Source: Polyangiaceae bacterium (GTDB taxonomy: Bacteria > Myxococcota_A > Polyangia > Polyangiales > Polyangiaceae). From it: DNA of 64,000 bases. Numbering within the stretch: position 1 is the first letter of the stretch; each line of letters begins with the position of its first letter. A program made the translations under genes and the position numbers. The notes below the pieces were generated by a model. It was not told where the DNA came from, did not search any database, and saw only the letters and a program-made list of their open reading frames with translations. The stretch lies in contig JAHBVY010000001.1 in NCBI GenBank assembly GCA_019637265.1, forward strand, positions 1,550,001 through 1,614,000, in the 5' to 3' direction. This document shows, piece after piece, positions 39,695 to 48,280 of this stretch.

Positions 39695-42388
39695 CTAAAG
39701 CTTCTTCTTCAGGCGCACCAAGAGCTCGAGCGCCGCGAGCGGTGTCAGGCGGTTGACGTCCACGTGGCGCAGCGTGCTCAGCACTTCGTCGCCGATGGGT
39801 TGCGGCGCCGGCGCGCCGAACAGATCGAGCTGCGGGACGCGGGGCGCGGGGGCGCGACGCCGCGGGCGCGGGCTTGGCTCCTCCAGCGCGCGCTCACTCG
39901 CGGCGCTGCCGTCCGGCGGGCGTCCGTTCACGGCGCGCTCGTCCACGAAGCGCGCTGAGCCCTCGAACCCCTCCAGGAGGCCCCGCGCCCGCGCGAGCAC
40001 CGACTCTGGCAGGCCCGCGAGCTTCGCCACCTGCACGCCGTAGCTCTGGCTCGCGGGCCCTGGCACCAGGCGGTGCAAGAACACCACGTCGCCGTCCAGC
40101 TCACGCGCGCTCACGCTGAAGTTCACCACGTGAGGGCTCGCCTCACCGAGCGCCGTGAGCTCATGGTAGTGCGTCGCGAACAGCGCGCGGCAACGCACGG
40201 CCTCATCCAAATGCTCCGCCACCGCCCAGGCGATGGCGAGGCCATCGAAGGTGGAGGTGCCGCGGCCAATCTCGTCCAAGATGACCAGCGAGCGCGCGGT
40301 CGCGGAGCGCAGAATCTCCGCGGTCTCCCGCATCTCCACCATGAAGGTGCTCTCGCCGCGGGCCAGGTTGTCGCTGGCGCCCACCCGCGAGTGCACACGA
40401 TCCGTCAGGCCCACCCGCGCGCTCCGCGCCGGCACGAAGCTGCCCATCTGCGCCAGGATGGTGATGAGCGCCACCTGACGCAGTAAGGTGCTCTTACCAG
40501 CCATGTTCGGGCCGGTGACGATCATCAGGCGCTCGCCCTCGGCGTGGAGCGTGACGTCATTCGGGACGAAGCGCCCCGCCGCCGCCAGGCGCTCCACCAC
40601 TGGGTGCCGACCGTCCTCGATCGCGATCTCGGGCGCGTCCACCACCTCCGGGCGACCGTAGTCGTAGCGGTGCGCCACCTCCGCCAGGCTGGACGCGACG
40701 TCCCACGCCGCCACCCGGCGCGCGAGCTCGCGGATCGGGTCCGCCTGGGACGCGGCGTGGGCGGTCAGCTCGGCGAGCAAGGCCAGCTCACGCTCGCGGT
40801 GCAGGTCCTCCGCGTTGGCGATCGCGTCCGCCAAATCATCCAGCTCGGGCAGCGTGTAGCGCTCACCGCTGGCCACCGTCTGCTTGCGGCGCCACGCCTC
40901 CGGCACTTGGCGCGCCTGCGAGCGCCCCACCTCCACGTACCAGCCGAACACCCGCGTGTAGCGCACCCGCAGCTTGGGCAGGCCGAGCTCCTCCCGAAGC
41001 CGAGCCTCCAGCGCGGTGATGGCGTCGGCGCCGCTGTGCTTCAGGTCGTCGAGGCGCGCGAGCTCCTCGTCGTACTCGGGGCGGAACACCGCGCCGTCCT
41101 TCGCCTGCGCCGGGGGGCGCTCGGTGAGCGCGCGGCACAGCGTCTCCGTGAGCGCGCCGAGCGCGGGGACCAGCCGGCTCCCCTCCGGCGCGTTGTCGAT
41201 GCCGAGGGTGACGCGCGCGGCGCTATTTGTTTCCGCATGTAAAAGCTCCAGGGCGCCCTTCGCGGCGACCAGGCCGTCACGCAGCGCGCCCAGGTCGCGC
41301 GGGGTCGCCTCCGCCAGCTCGGCGCGGGTGGTCAGGCGCTCCAGATCGCCCACGCCGGAGAGCAGCTCCGCGAGCTCACGCCGGAGCCGCGGTGAGGCCA
41401 CGAACAGCTCCACCTGATCGAGGCGGCGCCGGATGGGACCGAGCTCGAGCAGGGGCGCCAGCAGGCGACGCCGCAGCAAGCGCGCGCCGAGCGGGGTGCG
41501 CGTCAGATCGATGACCGCCAGCAACGTCCCCTTGCTGTCGCCGCTCATCGACTCCACCAGCTCCAGGTGGCGCTGGGCGATGGCGTCGATCACCAAGTGA
41601 CCGCGCGGATCCCAGCTGGACACGCGCCGCACGGGCAAGGAGCGCTCCGGGTTACACGCCGCGGCGAAGCGCAGCGCCCGCGCGCAGGCGCGCGCCGCCA
41701 GCTCCCCGAGGCCCGCGGCATCCGCCGCCACCCCTTCGAGCCGAAGCGTCACCTCCTCCGCGCTGAGCGCCGTGTCTTCACGCTGCGCGGCGCCCGGGAG
41801 CACCTCCGTGAGCGCGGCGCGCGCCGCCGTGAGCTGCTCCTCCGGAGCGCCCTCGGCGGGGCCGAGCACCAGCTCGCGCGGCGCTGCGCGGCTGAGCTCG
41901 CCGAGCAAGGCGGTCAGGTCCGTCAGCTCGGCGCAGCTCAGCTCCGCCGTCGACAGATCGAGCAGCGCGATGCCCACCCTACCCTCCCCCAGCTCCAACG
42001 CCGCGAGCCAGTTGTTGCGTGAGGCGTCGAGCTGCTCGCGGTCCGTCACGGTGCCGGGCGTGAGCACCCGCACCACCTGACGCGGGACGATCCCCTTCAC
42101 CTTGGAGGGGTCCGCCATCTGCTCGCAGATGGCGACCCGATACCCCTGCTCGAGCAGCCGCGCGACGTAGCCGTGCGCCGCGTGGTGCGGCACGCCGGCC
42201 ATCGGGATCTCGTCCGGCTTGCCCTTGTTGCGGCTCGTGAGCGTGAGGTCGAGGGCGCGCGCGGCGATCACCGCGTCCTCCTCGAACATCTCGTAAAAAT
42301 CCCCCATCCGAAAGAACAGGATGGACCCCGGGTAGGCGCGCTTCGCAGCGTAAAACTGCTGCATCAACGGGGTGCTGCGCGCGCTCAT
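39695..42388 (-). CDS. mutS: DNA mismatch repair protein MutS
   Basis: 897 residues. MutS recognises mispairs and recruits MutL. The mismatch-binding Phe-x-Glu is Phe31-Tyr-Glu33 (RMGDFYEMFEEDA) in domain I. The connector, lever and clamp domains follow. The ATPase has Walker A TGPNMAGKSTLLRQ near residue 623, the Walker B region LVILDEIGRGTSTFDGLA and the signature FATHYHELT. A Pro/Arg-rich linker (residues about 825-865) separates the ATPase from a final segment that ends HVDVNRLTPLAALELLVRLK, the dimer/tetramer contact found in MutS1. The length is standard. A 264-bp gap with tandem repeats separates it from the lipoprotein gene upstream. No mutL is nearby. Confidence 0.97.
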   Translation of the reverse strand: MSARSTPLMQQFYAAKRAYPGSILFFRMGDFYEMFEEDAVIAARALDLTLTSRNKGKPDEIPMAGVPHHAAHGYVARLLEQGYRVAICEQMADPSKVKGIVPRQVVRVLTPGTVTDREQLDASRNNWLAALELGEGRVGIALLDLSTAELSCAELTDLTALLGELSRAAPRELVLGPAEGAPEEQLTAARAALTEVLPGAAQREDTALSAEEVTLRLEGVAADAAGLGELAARACARALRFAAACNPERSLPVRRVSSWDPRGHLVIDAIAQRHLELVESMSGDSKGTLLAVIDLTRTPLGARLLRRRLLAPLLELGPIRRRLDQVELFVASPRLRRELAELLSGVGDLERLTTRAELAEATPRDLGALRDGLVAAKGALELLHAETNSAARVTLGIDNAPEGSRLVPALGALTETLCRALTERPPAQAKDGAVFRPEYDEELARLDDLKHSGADAITALEARLREELGLPKLRVRYTRVFGWYVEVGRSQARQVPEAWRRKQTVASGERYTLPELDDLADAIANAEDLHRERELALLAELTAHAASQADPIRELARRVAAWDVASSLAEVAHRYDYGRPEVVDAPEIAIEDGRHPVVERLAAAGRFVPNDVTLHAEGERLMIVTGPNMAGKSTLLRQVALITILAQMGSFVPARSARVGLTDRVHSRVGASDNLARGESTFMVEMRETAEILRSATARSLVILDEIGRGTSTFDGLAIAWAVAEHLDEAVRCRALFATHYHELTALGEASPHVVNFSVSARELDGDVVFLHRLVPGPASQSYGVQVAKLAGLPESVLARARGLLEGFEGSARFVDERAVNGRPPDGSAASERALEEPSPRPRRRAPAPRVPQLDLFGAPAPQPIGDEVLSTLRHVDVNRLTPLAALELLVRLKKKL

Positions 42389-42434
42389 GGCGCTTTATCT
42401 CAGAGCTCCGAGAGCGCCGCAACGCCGAGCGAGG

Positions 42435-42640
42435 CACACCCAACGCCCACGCTCAGCGCGCTCACTCAGCGCGCTTCGGTACACCCAGCGCCAAGCAGCG
42501 CGCTCACTCGGCGCGCTTCGGCGCACACCCCGAAGCACACCCAGCGCCCACGCTCAGCGCGCGCTCACTCAGCGCGCTTCGGCACACCCAACGCCAAGCA
42601 GCGCGCTCACTCGGCGCGCTTCGGCGCACACCCAGCTCAC
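42435..42640. repeat. Tandem repeat, 101-bp unit, two copies plus a partial
   Basis: The unit starts CACACCCAACGCCCACGCTC at 42435 and again, with CACACCCAGC, at 42536; a third start appears at about 42627. Inside each unit the block GCTCACTC(A/G)GCGCGCTTCGG occurs twice, giving four copies. It fills the gap between the mutS start and the lipoprotein gene end. It has no CRISPR features: the repeated units are long and no unique spacers separate them. Confidence 0.8.
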
Positions 42641-42652
42641 GCCAGGCGCACC

Positions 42653-45600
42653 TCAATAGAACACGCGCGACACCGCCAGTGAGCGCAGGTTCACCATCAA
42701 GAGCCCCTGCGTCGCCGCGTCGGTCACCGCCAGCTCCCCCGTCTGTGGCAGGAGCTGCATCGAGAGCGGGCTCACCGCGGAGCTCTCCGCGGCGAGGCTG
42801 ATGCTGAGCGGCGTGAAGCCGCCCGCCACCTGCCACGTGAAGCGCATGTCGCGCTCGCTCGGCAGCGCGCCGCGATACACGACGAAGCGGTGAGTCAGGT
42901 TCTGGAACACGCACTCGCGCGGCGGGTTGCTCGAGCTGGTGAGGCAGGCCACCGCGTCGGTGTCCGGCACGCGGCGCCCCTGCTCATCGAAGCGCGTCGC
43001 CTGACCAATGCCGCCGCACGCCGAGCCCGCGCAGCTCACCTCATAGGCGCGGCTCCGATGGTGAGCCTTGGCGCCGCTCGGATCGGGCACGCAGCGCCCG
43101 GTGTCCGGGTCCGGCATCACCTGGTGTCGGAAGCCGCTGCGCGACCCCGTGAGCACCCAGTGACGCCCCGCGCGCACGCTGTACTTGGTGGCCGAAGGGA
43201 AGCAGCACTTCATCACCTCGGCGGCGCGCGGCGTCTCACGCGGCGTGACGACGAGCTCCCGCTCGCTGGCCTCCACGATGGTGAAGTCGCGCGCGGTGGT
43301 GGGCGTCTCCGGTGTGCCGAAGCCAGCGCGGCAGGCATCGTAGCTGCACCCGAGGCCCTCGCGCCGCGCGAGATCCCAGTACGCGTCGTCCTCGTCCAAG
43401 AGCGGCTCGGTGATGGCAACGTAGTCGCCGTGGCTCCGCGCGAAGGTGTCGAGCGCCTCCCCCTCGAGCCCCAGCTCCTCACCGGCGAGCCGCGCCAGCG
43501 CCTGATCGTGGACGCCGCGGCGGCAGTAGGCGCCGCTCGTGTCCTCGAGCTTCCTCGCGTCGGCGCTCAGGTAGCCCGCGGGGCGCTCGACGATCGCGCC
43601 CTCATAGGTGAGCCGCAGCTCCTCCTCCAAGGGGAAGGCGCGCACCTCGTCCGTGATCAGCGCGAGCGAGTTGGTGGTGGCGCTGCTCGGGCTGGTGGGC
43701 AGGAGCGGCTCCGCGCCGGTGCTGAACAGGCGACCGGCGACGAACAGCTCGGGGGCCTTACCGTCAGCGAAGCTGGTGGCGAGCAGCTTCGGGTGGTTCG
43801 CCGCGTCGCCCTCGAAGCCCACCGGCAGCGCGGCGCCGTCCCGGCTGAGGCGCGGCAGCGAACGCAACCCGGGCGAGCGGATCCCCGAGCGCGTGGAGGT
43901 GCTCACCATCACGGCGCTGCGCGCGCGGTGCGGCGTCACCACGTGGCAGCTGGCCTCACCGCTCACGGTGGGCGTGCCGTCCGCGCGCCCATCCTCCGTG
44001 AAGAAGGCGACCTGGCTCGGGTCCCCGGCGCAGCCGCGGAAATCCGGCGTGGCGTTGGCGTTCGCCGCCACCGGGCGGCGGCAGGGCGCGTCGTAGTCCT
44101 CCACGTCGATGACGGCGATCTGACCGCTGGTCAGCGCCAGCATGCCGAAGATGCCGCGCAGCTGCCCCGGGCGCGCGCCGGCGGTCAGCTGCCCGTTCGG
44201 ACGGTACTCCGCGCCCAGGCTGTCCGTGATCGGGTCGCATAGGCGACCGCCGATGCCGACCCCGTTGCCGTCGAGCACCGGGATGTCCCGCTGGACGAAG
44301 GTGAGCGCCCGCACCGGCGCGTCGAAGCGGATGCGATCCGCGGGCTCGAACGGGGTGCGCTCGCTGCGCGGGCGCACGAGCGGCGTGAGGTTCGAGGCGC
44401 CCTCGCTGACATCGAACGCCATCACGCTGCCTTCCAGCTCATCCGTCGCGTACAGGAAGCGCTCCCCAGAGCGCGTGATGGGGCTCACCGCCAGCTGGGA
44501 GGTGAGCACCGTGGTGCCAGGGCGATCCAAGCGCACCGGGAACAGCGGCTCGATCTCCTGCGGCGCGCACACGTCGCGCACGTCGATCCGGTGCACCAGC
44601 GGCGCGCCGCGATCCGCGACGTAGAGCGTCCCGCGCGACTCCGTGATCCCCGCAGGGTACGGCGCCCAGTCCGTCTGCTCGTAGGCCACCGGCTCGGGCG
44701 CCTCACCCAGCTCCGCCGGGACCTCTTGCGCGGGGGGCGCGGCGGGCGTCGCGCCGCTCAGCTTCACCACCACCTCGGGCTCGCAGTAGTCGAACGAGCC
44801 CGGCTCCGCGTCGAGGATCCGCTGCGCGTCGAGCAGCCACAGCTCACCCCAATCAGGCAAGCTGACGAGCAGCTTGCGGCGCCCGGGCGGCCCAGGCTCC
44901 TCGCTCAAGTCGGCGGGGCAAGCGCGGCCCAATTGAGCGCCCGGCTCGGTCGCCGCCCCCGAGCAGCTCTCGCGCACGCTGCCATCGGCGGCGGGCGCGT
45001 CCAAGAGCACGCGCAGCTCAGCGGGCGGCACCGGCAGCGCGCAGGCGGACCAAGTCGTGAGATCGCGCGGCGCGTCGCCCGCCTGAGGCCGCGTGATGCA
45101 CGACGAGGGCAACGCGAAGATCGCCTCGCGGCCGAGCTCCCCAGCGCCCACGAAGGTGGCGTGCCCGCCGGGCGTCGCGGCGATGCCGGTCGGCTGCGCG
45201 CCCACCGGGAGGAAGTTGAAGCCGGGCGAGCCCGGATCGATGTCCTCCACGCGACCGCTCGAGAGGTTGACCACCGCCACCTCCCCGCGCGCCGTCTGGG
45301 TGACGAGGGCGAGCAGCTGGTTCAGCTCCCCGCCATCATCGGTCTCATCGAAATCCGGGCAGTCATCGATGGAGCGACCCTCGGGCGCGCCGCCCGCGCG
45401 GTTCACGCACACGAAGGCGACCTCACCGCTGCGCTCGAGCGACCGGAGCGGCAGCGAGACCGGCGCGTCCTGACAAGCGAGCTGGGTCGCCGCGTAGGCC
45501 GTGATGGCGACCAGCGGCAGCCGCGCGCCGAGCGCGCGCAGGGCGTCTGCTGCTGACCAAGTGGACCGCGCAGCTGACCAAGCAGACCGTACAGCTGACC

Positions 45601-45673
45601 AACCCGGCGACACCGCGTGCAGCGAGCCAGCAGCGCGCGGCGCGGCGCGGAGGGGAGCGCGTTGGATCGTCAC
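42653..45673 (-). CDS. Large propeller-like lipoprotein
   Basis: 1006 residues from GTG 45671-45673, chosen because its GTGA overlaps the upstream gene's TGA by four bases. A lipoprotein signal ends at about Cys67 (AYAATQLAC), giving a very long n-region; a GTG at 45613 would shorten it to a more normal 47 residues. The chain contains YncE/NHL-like phrases (ARGEVAVVNLSSGRVEDIDP; RGTLYVADRGAPLVHRIDVR; SGQIAVIDVEDYDAPC; TGELAVTDAATQGLLMVNLR) spread over several hundred residues, consistent with one or two beta-propellers, plus Cys pairs suggesting an extracytoplasmic location. It is coupled to the upstream lipoprotein, which has the same kind of propeller motifs. Role unknown. Confidence 0.8.
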   Translation of the reverse strand: MTIQRAPLRAAPRAAGSLHAVSPGWSAVRSAWSAARSTWSAADALRALGARLPLVAITAYAATQLACQDAPVSLPLRSLERSGEVAFVCVNRAGGAPEGRSIDDCPDFDETDDGGELNQLLALVTQTARGEVAVVNLSSGRVEDIDPGSPGFNFLPVGAQPTGIAATPGGHATFVGAGELGREAIFALPSSCITRPQAGDAPRDLTTWSACALPVPPAELRVLLDAPAADGSVRESCSGAATEPGAQLGRACPADLSEEPGPPGRRKLLVSLPDWGELWLLDAQRILDAEPGSFDYCEPEVVVKLSGATPAAPPAQEVPAELGEAPEPVAYEQTDWAPYPAGITESRGTLYVADRGAPLVHRIDVRDVCAPQEIEPLFPVRLDRPGTTVLTSQLAVSPITRSGERFLYATDELEGSVMAFDVSEGASNLTPLVRPRSERTPFEPADRIRFDAPVRALTFVQRDIPVLDGNGVGIGGRLCDPITDSLGAEYRPNGQLTAGARPGQLRGIFGMLALTSGQIAVIDVEDYDAPCRRPVAANANATPDFRGCAGDPSQVAFFTEDGRADGTPTVSGEASCHVVTPHRARSAVMVSTSTRSGIRSPGLRSLPRLSRDGAALPVGFEGDAANHPKLLATSFADGKAPELFVAGRLFSTGAEPLLPTSPSSATTNSLALITDEVRAFPLEEELRLTYEGAIVERPAGYLSADARKLEDTSGAYCRRGVHDQALARLAGEELGLEGEALDTFARSHGDYVAITEPLLDEDDAYWDLARREGLGCSYDACRAGFGTPETPTTARDFTIVEASERELVVTPRETPRAAEVMKCCFPSATKYSVRAGRHWVLTGSRSGFRHQVMPDPDTGRCVPDPSGAKAHHRSRAYEVSCAGSACGGIGQATRFDEQGRRVPDTDAVACLTSSSNPPRECVFQNLTHRFVVYRGALPSERDMRFTWQVAGGFTPLSISLAAESSAVSPLSMQLLPQTGELAVTDAATQGLLMVNLRSLAVSRVFY
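45552..45602. repeat. 21-bp in-frame tandem repeat in the lipoprotein n-region
   Basis: GCTGACCAA recurs at 45552, 45573 and 45594, a 21-bp period. On the minus strand it encodes repeated Trp-Ser-Ala-x-Arg-Ser units (SAVRSAW, SAARSTW) ahead of the lipoprotein hydrophobic core. Repeat expansion may explain the unusually long signal region. Confidence 0.7.
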
Positions 45674-47355
45674 TTGGAGGCCCTCGGGGGGGTGGGCGTG
45701 CCGAGGTTCGCGATGAAGGTGCCGTAGCTCGGGCTGCCCTGATCGAGATCGAGCACGCCGATGTAAGAGTCCGTGAAGTGCGCGAGGTAGCCGAGGGCGT
45801 GCGACGCGCCGGCGGTGCTCACGTCGGTCGCGAACGCGTGCGGCCCGCGGCCCGTCTGGATCACGGACTCCACGCGCCCCGTGGTGGGCTGCACCACGTA
45901 CAGCTTGCGCGAGTCGAAGCAGAGCACGAACAGCCGCGCCTCCCGGCGGCGACACGGGTCCTCCGCGGCTTGCGTCGGGCTGCAGCGCGCCAATACCTCA
46001 CCCTGCACCACCCGGCTCGGCCCCGGGCTGAGCACCAAGGAGTCGTAGAACAGCGGCAGCTCCGAGCCATCTTCCCGCGTCTGCCCGCGCAAGAGCGACG
46101 CCGGCGAGCGATTCGCCACGTACACGTCGAGCGACACGTCCGTCACGCAGTCTTCCAGGCAGCCGAGCTGCTCTTCCAGCGCCTCACGGCTCACGCCGCT
46201 CGCCGCCGCGACGCAGCGCGCCTCGCACTGCTGCCGCCGCGTGGCGTCCACCCCGATGCCGCGCGAGTCGAAGCTCAGCGAGTTGATGGTGATGGGCACG
46301 CTGCCCGAGCGGTTCAAGAACGGCCGCGGCACGCTCGACTCGGTGTCGTCGAAGTAGCGGAGCAGCTCGATGCTCGGCGAGTTACGGAAGCTCATCAGGA
46401 AGGAGGGCCGCCGGCTGCCGCTGAGCTGCGCGCCGAGCGGCTCGGGCGAAGCCGCCACCCCCACCGCGCCCGAAGGTAAGCCATCCACCACGAACTCCAG
46501 CCGCGGCCCGCTCACCCACGAGTTCACGAACAGCGACGCGCGGCCCTCACTCTGGTGCGAGACGACGATCGCCTCCGAGTCGGCGCTGGCCGCGATGCCG
46601 TAAGGCTCCGGCGGCATCCGCAGGCCCCGCGTGTTCTCCTGCTGGGGATCATCCCCACGGCGGTGGTTGTCATCGCAGGCGCCGCTCGCGCCGCGCTGAC
46701 CGCAGTCGTAATCACCCCCCTGCGAGTCGATGAAGTGCAGCGTGGCGTCGCCGCGCACCGGGATGAACACCCGGAACCCCCGCGGCACCGCGCAGTAGCC
46801 GCGATAGCTCACGCCGGGCTCGCTCGCGTCCACCGCCACCCACGGGCGACACACACCCTCAGCGCAGTCCCCTTGCTCCGCGCCGACGCTCGCCTGACAG
46901 CCCGTGAGCTCACGCTCCGGCGTCGCTGGGTCGTCCCCATCGTCGAAGCGCTCGCGCAGCAAGATGTCCGTCGCGAAGGCGCCGATGGAGATGCTCTCCT
47001 GGAGCAGCGTGCCGCCGCCGGGCGGCGACGTGGGGCTCACCGCGCGACACCGCCCCGGCGTCAGCGCGCGATCGGCGACCGAGCGCTCACCGAGCGCACC
47101 ACAGCCCTCGGCGTCGTGTGTCTCCCGCGCCAGCTCGCGCAGCCGCGTGAGATCGAACACCTGGAACGAGCCCGCGTTGAACTGGAGATCGAAGTCGCTG
47201 TTGACCACGAGCAGCTGGCTCTGGTCGGGCGACACCGCGACCCCCACCGGGAAGTAGATGCGATCGAGCGGCGGCTCGGCCCCATCCCCAGGCGGGTAGC
47301 AACCCGCGGCGAGGAGCGCGCCCCAGACGGACAGGCAGGTGACTTGACTTCGCAT
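45670..47355 (-). CDS. Propeller-like lipoprotein, partner of the following gene
   Basis: 561 residues from ATG 47353-47355 (MRSQVTCLSV), which places a lipoprotein signal ideally (GALLAAGC, Cys19). A longer frame upstream adds 38 residues of poor character. Propeller-type strands are visible: FPVGVAVSPDQSQLLVVNSD, GSFQVFDLTRLREL, EPYGIAASADSEAIVVSHQ and SYIGVLDLDQGSPSYGTFIA. Several Cys-rich inserts (for example CGQRGASGACDDN; RRQQCEARCVAAASG) suggest disulfides. It overlaps the next lipoprotein gene by four bases, so they are translated together and probably form one complex on the membrane surface. The same start-of-blade phrasing appears in both, so they are likely paralogues. Function unknown. 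Confidence 0.83.
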   Translation of the reverse strand: MRSQVTCLSVWGALLAAGCYPPGDGAEPPLDRIYFPVGVAVSPDQSQLLVVNSDFDLQFNAGSFQVFDLTRLRELARETHDAEGCGALGERSVADRALTPGRCRAVSPTSPPGGGTLLQESISIGAFATDILLRERFDDGDDPATPERELTGCQASVGAEQGDCAEGVCRPWVAVDASEPGVSYRGYCAVPRGFRVFIPVRGDATLHFIDSQGGDYDCGQRGASGACDDNHRRGDDPQQENTRGLRMPPEPYGIAASADSEAIVVSHQSEGRASLFVNSWVSGPRLEFVVDGLPSGAVGVAASPEPLGAQLSGSRRPSFLMSFRNSPSIELLRYFDDTESSVPRPFLNRSGSVPITINSLSFDSRGIGVDATRRQQCEARCVAAASGVSREALEEQLGCLEDCVTDVSLDVYVANRSPASLLRGQTREDGSELPLFYDSLVLSPGPSRVVQGEVLARCSPTQAAEDPCRRREARLFVLCFDSRKLYVVQPTTGRVESVIQTGRGPHAFATDVSTAGASHALGYLAHFTDSYIGVLDLDQGSPSYGTFIANLGTPTPPRASK

Positions 47356-47484
47356 GAGGCAGCTCGAGGGACGCCGCTCAGAGCCTGCTCGGGCGTGCGC
47401 CAAGGCACCGCCGAGCGACGCCGAGCGCGACGCCTCGGGCCTCATAGCCGATAGTCGCCCCCCTTTCACTAACGAAGCGCCACC

Positions 47485-47661
47485 TCACACGATGTCGAGG
47501 ATCACCACCCCACGCTCGGGCTTCTCTTCCTCGCGCTCGCGGCGCGGCCGCGGCATCCCCGAGTCGAGCGGCAGCTCCAGCCGCGGCTGATCGCCCTCGC
47601 GCTGACGGCGCGCCTCCTCTTCCAGTCGGCGGATCTGCTCGATGATGAAGGGCGGTAGCAT
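47485..47661 (-). CDS. Small conserved-looking protein, 58 residues
   Basis: Read by hand on the minus strand from ATG 47659-47661 with GAGG nine bases upstream (GCGAGGTCGCGCATG). The product starts MLPPFIIEQIRRLEEEARRQ, has a charged middle with LELPLDSGMPRPRR, and ends KPERGVVILDIV. The hydrophobic first residues, heptad-like Arg/Glu helix and VVILDIV end recall a group of very small proteins widespread in Myxococcota, with no known function. No signal peptide. It stands alone, 129 bp upstream of the lipoprotein pair in the same direction. An AT-rich segment with a TGAAC...GTTCA dyad (47731-47750) lies about 70 bp upstream and may control it. Confidence 0.7.
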   Translation of the reverse strand: MLPPFIIEQIRRLEEEARRQREGDQPRLELPLDSGMPRPRREREEEKPERGVVILDIV

Positions 47662-48280
47662 GCGCGACCTCGCTCGGTGATGGACGCCTTCAGGGCGACC
47701 AGGGCACTAATCCAACTACTCTAATAACGCTGAACCTGTGGTCAAGTTCACTTCAAGCGCGAGGCCTGAAGGCCGGGGTGGTGACGAAACTGATGACGCC
47801 GCGAGGTCACGCGCCGCGAGCGCGGCCTGGCGGTGCACGTGGGTGTAGACGAACCAAGGGCTGAGGTCCATGCAGTGTCGCTGAGGCAGCGTCACCAGGC
47901 TTCAGAGTCACCAAGCGACCGCATCGCTGGGCCACGGAGCTGCCGGGCATCGTCACCCGGCGCCTGCAGCGACGCGCTGCGACACGGAGCGGGACCAACC
48001 CCCCCCCCCTCCCCTACACCCTGTGACGCTGACAGCGGCAGCACACCACACTTCGTTCTCGTCGACCCGGACACCGCGTCACGTCGAGGCCCTGATCGCG
48101 CTGCCATACCCGCGCCTCGCTCTGGGACCGGCCGAACCGCCGAATCTTCCCCTGAGGGCATCGATCGATCAGGGTTTGGGGGTTCGCCCCCGCTGCCCGC
48201 CCCGCGCGACCCTGCGAGCCCGCCCCGGCGGCGCCTTCGCGGTATGGTGCACCGCCTTGCCTCTCCCCTCGCCTCCCCTC
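47662..48280. other. 619-bp divergent region with possible operator
   Basis: No gene supported. An AT-rich segment at 47708-47756 contains TGAAC-(10)-GTTCA, an inverted pair, overlapping TTGACC on the minus strand, a plausible promoter/operator for the 58-residue gene. A C-run lies at 48000-48010 and a GGGGG-TTCG-CCCCC hairpin at 48178-48191. The start of the rightward DUF4350 gene is uncertain, so its true 5' end may lie inside this region. Confidence 0.4.
48178..48191. other. GGGGG-TTCG-CCCCC hairpin, copy 1
   Basis: A perfect 5-bp G:C stem with a TTCG loop, preceded by GGGTTT. The same 14 bases plus a following G occur at 56813-56826. Here it lies about 90 bp ahead of the proposed DUF4350 start; no T run follows, so a terminator role is unsupported. 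Confidence 0.45.

Noticed and set aside
42435-42640. Possible CRISPR array
   Set aside because: Repeated blocks are unequal and tandem with no unique spacers; no cas gene nearby.
42372-42682. Frames encoding SARFG/SALR-like repeats in the 42.4-kb tandem repeat
   Set aside because: The apparent peptide repeats only mirror the DNA repeat, and are open in more than one frame because GC-rich DNA lacks stops.
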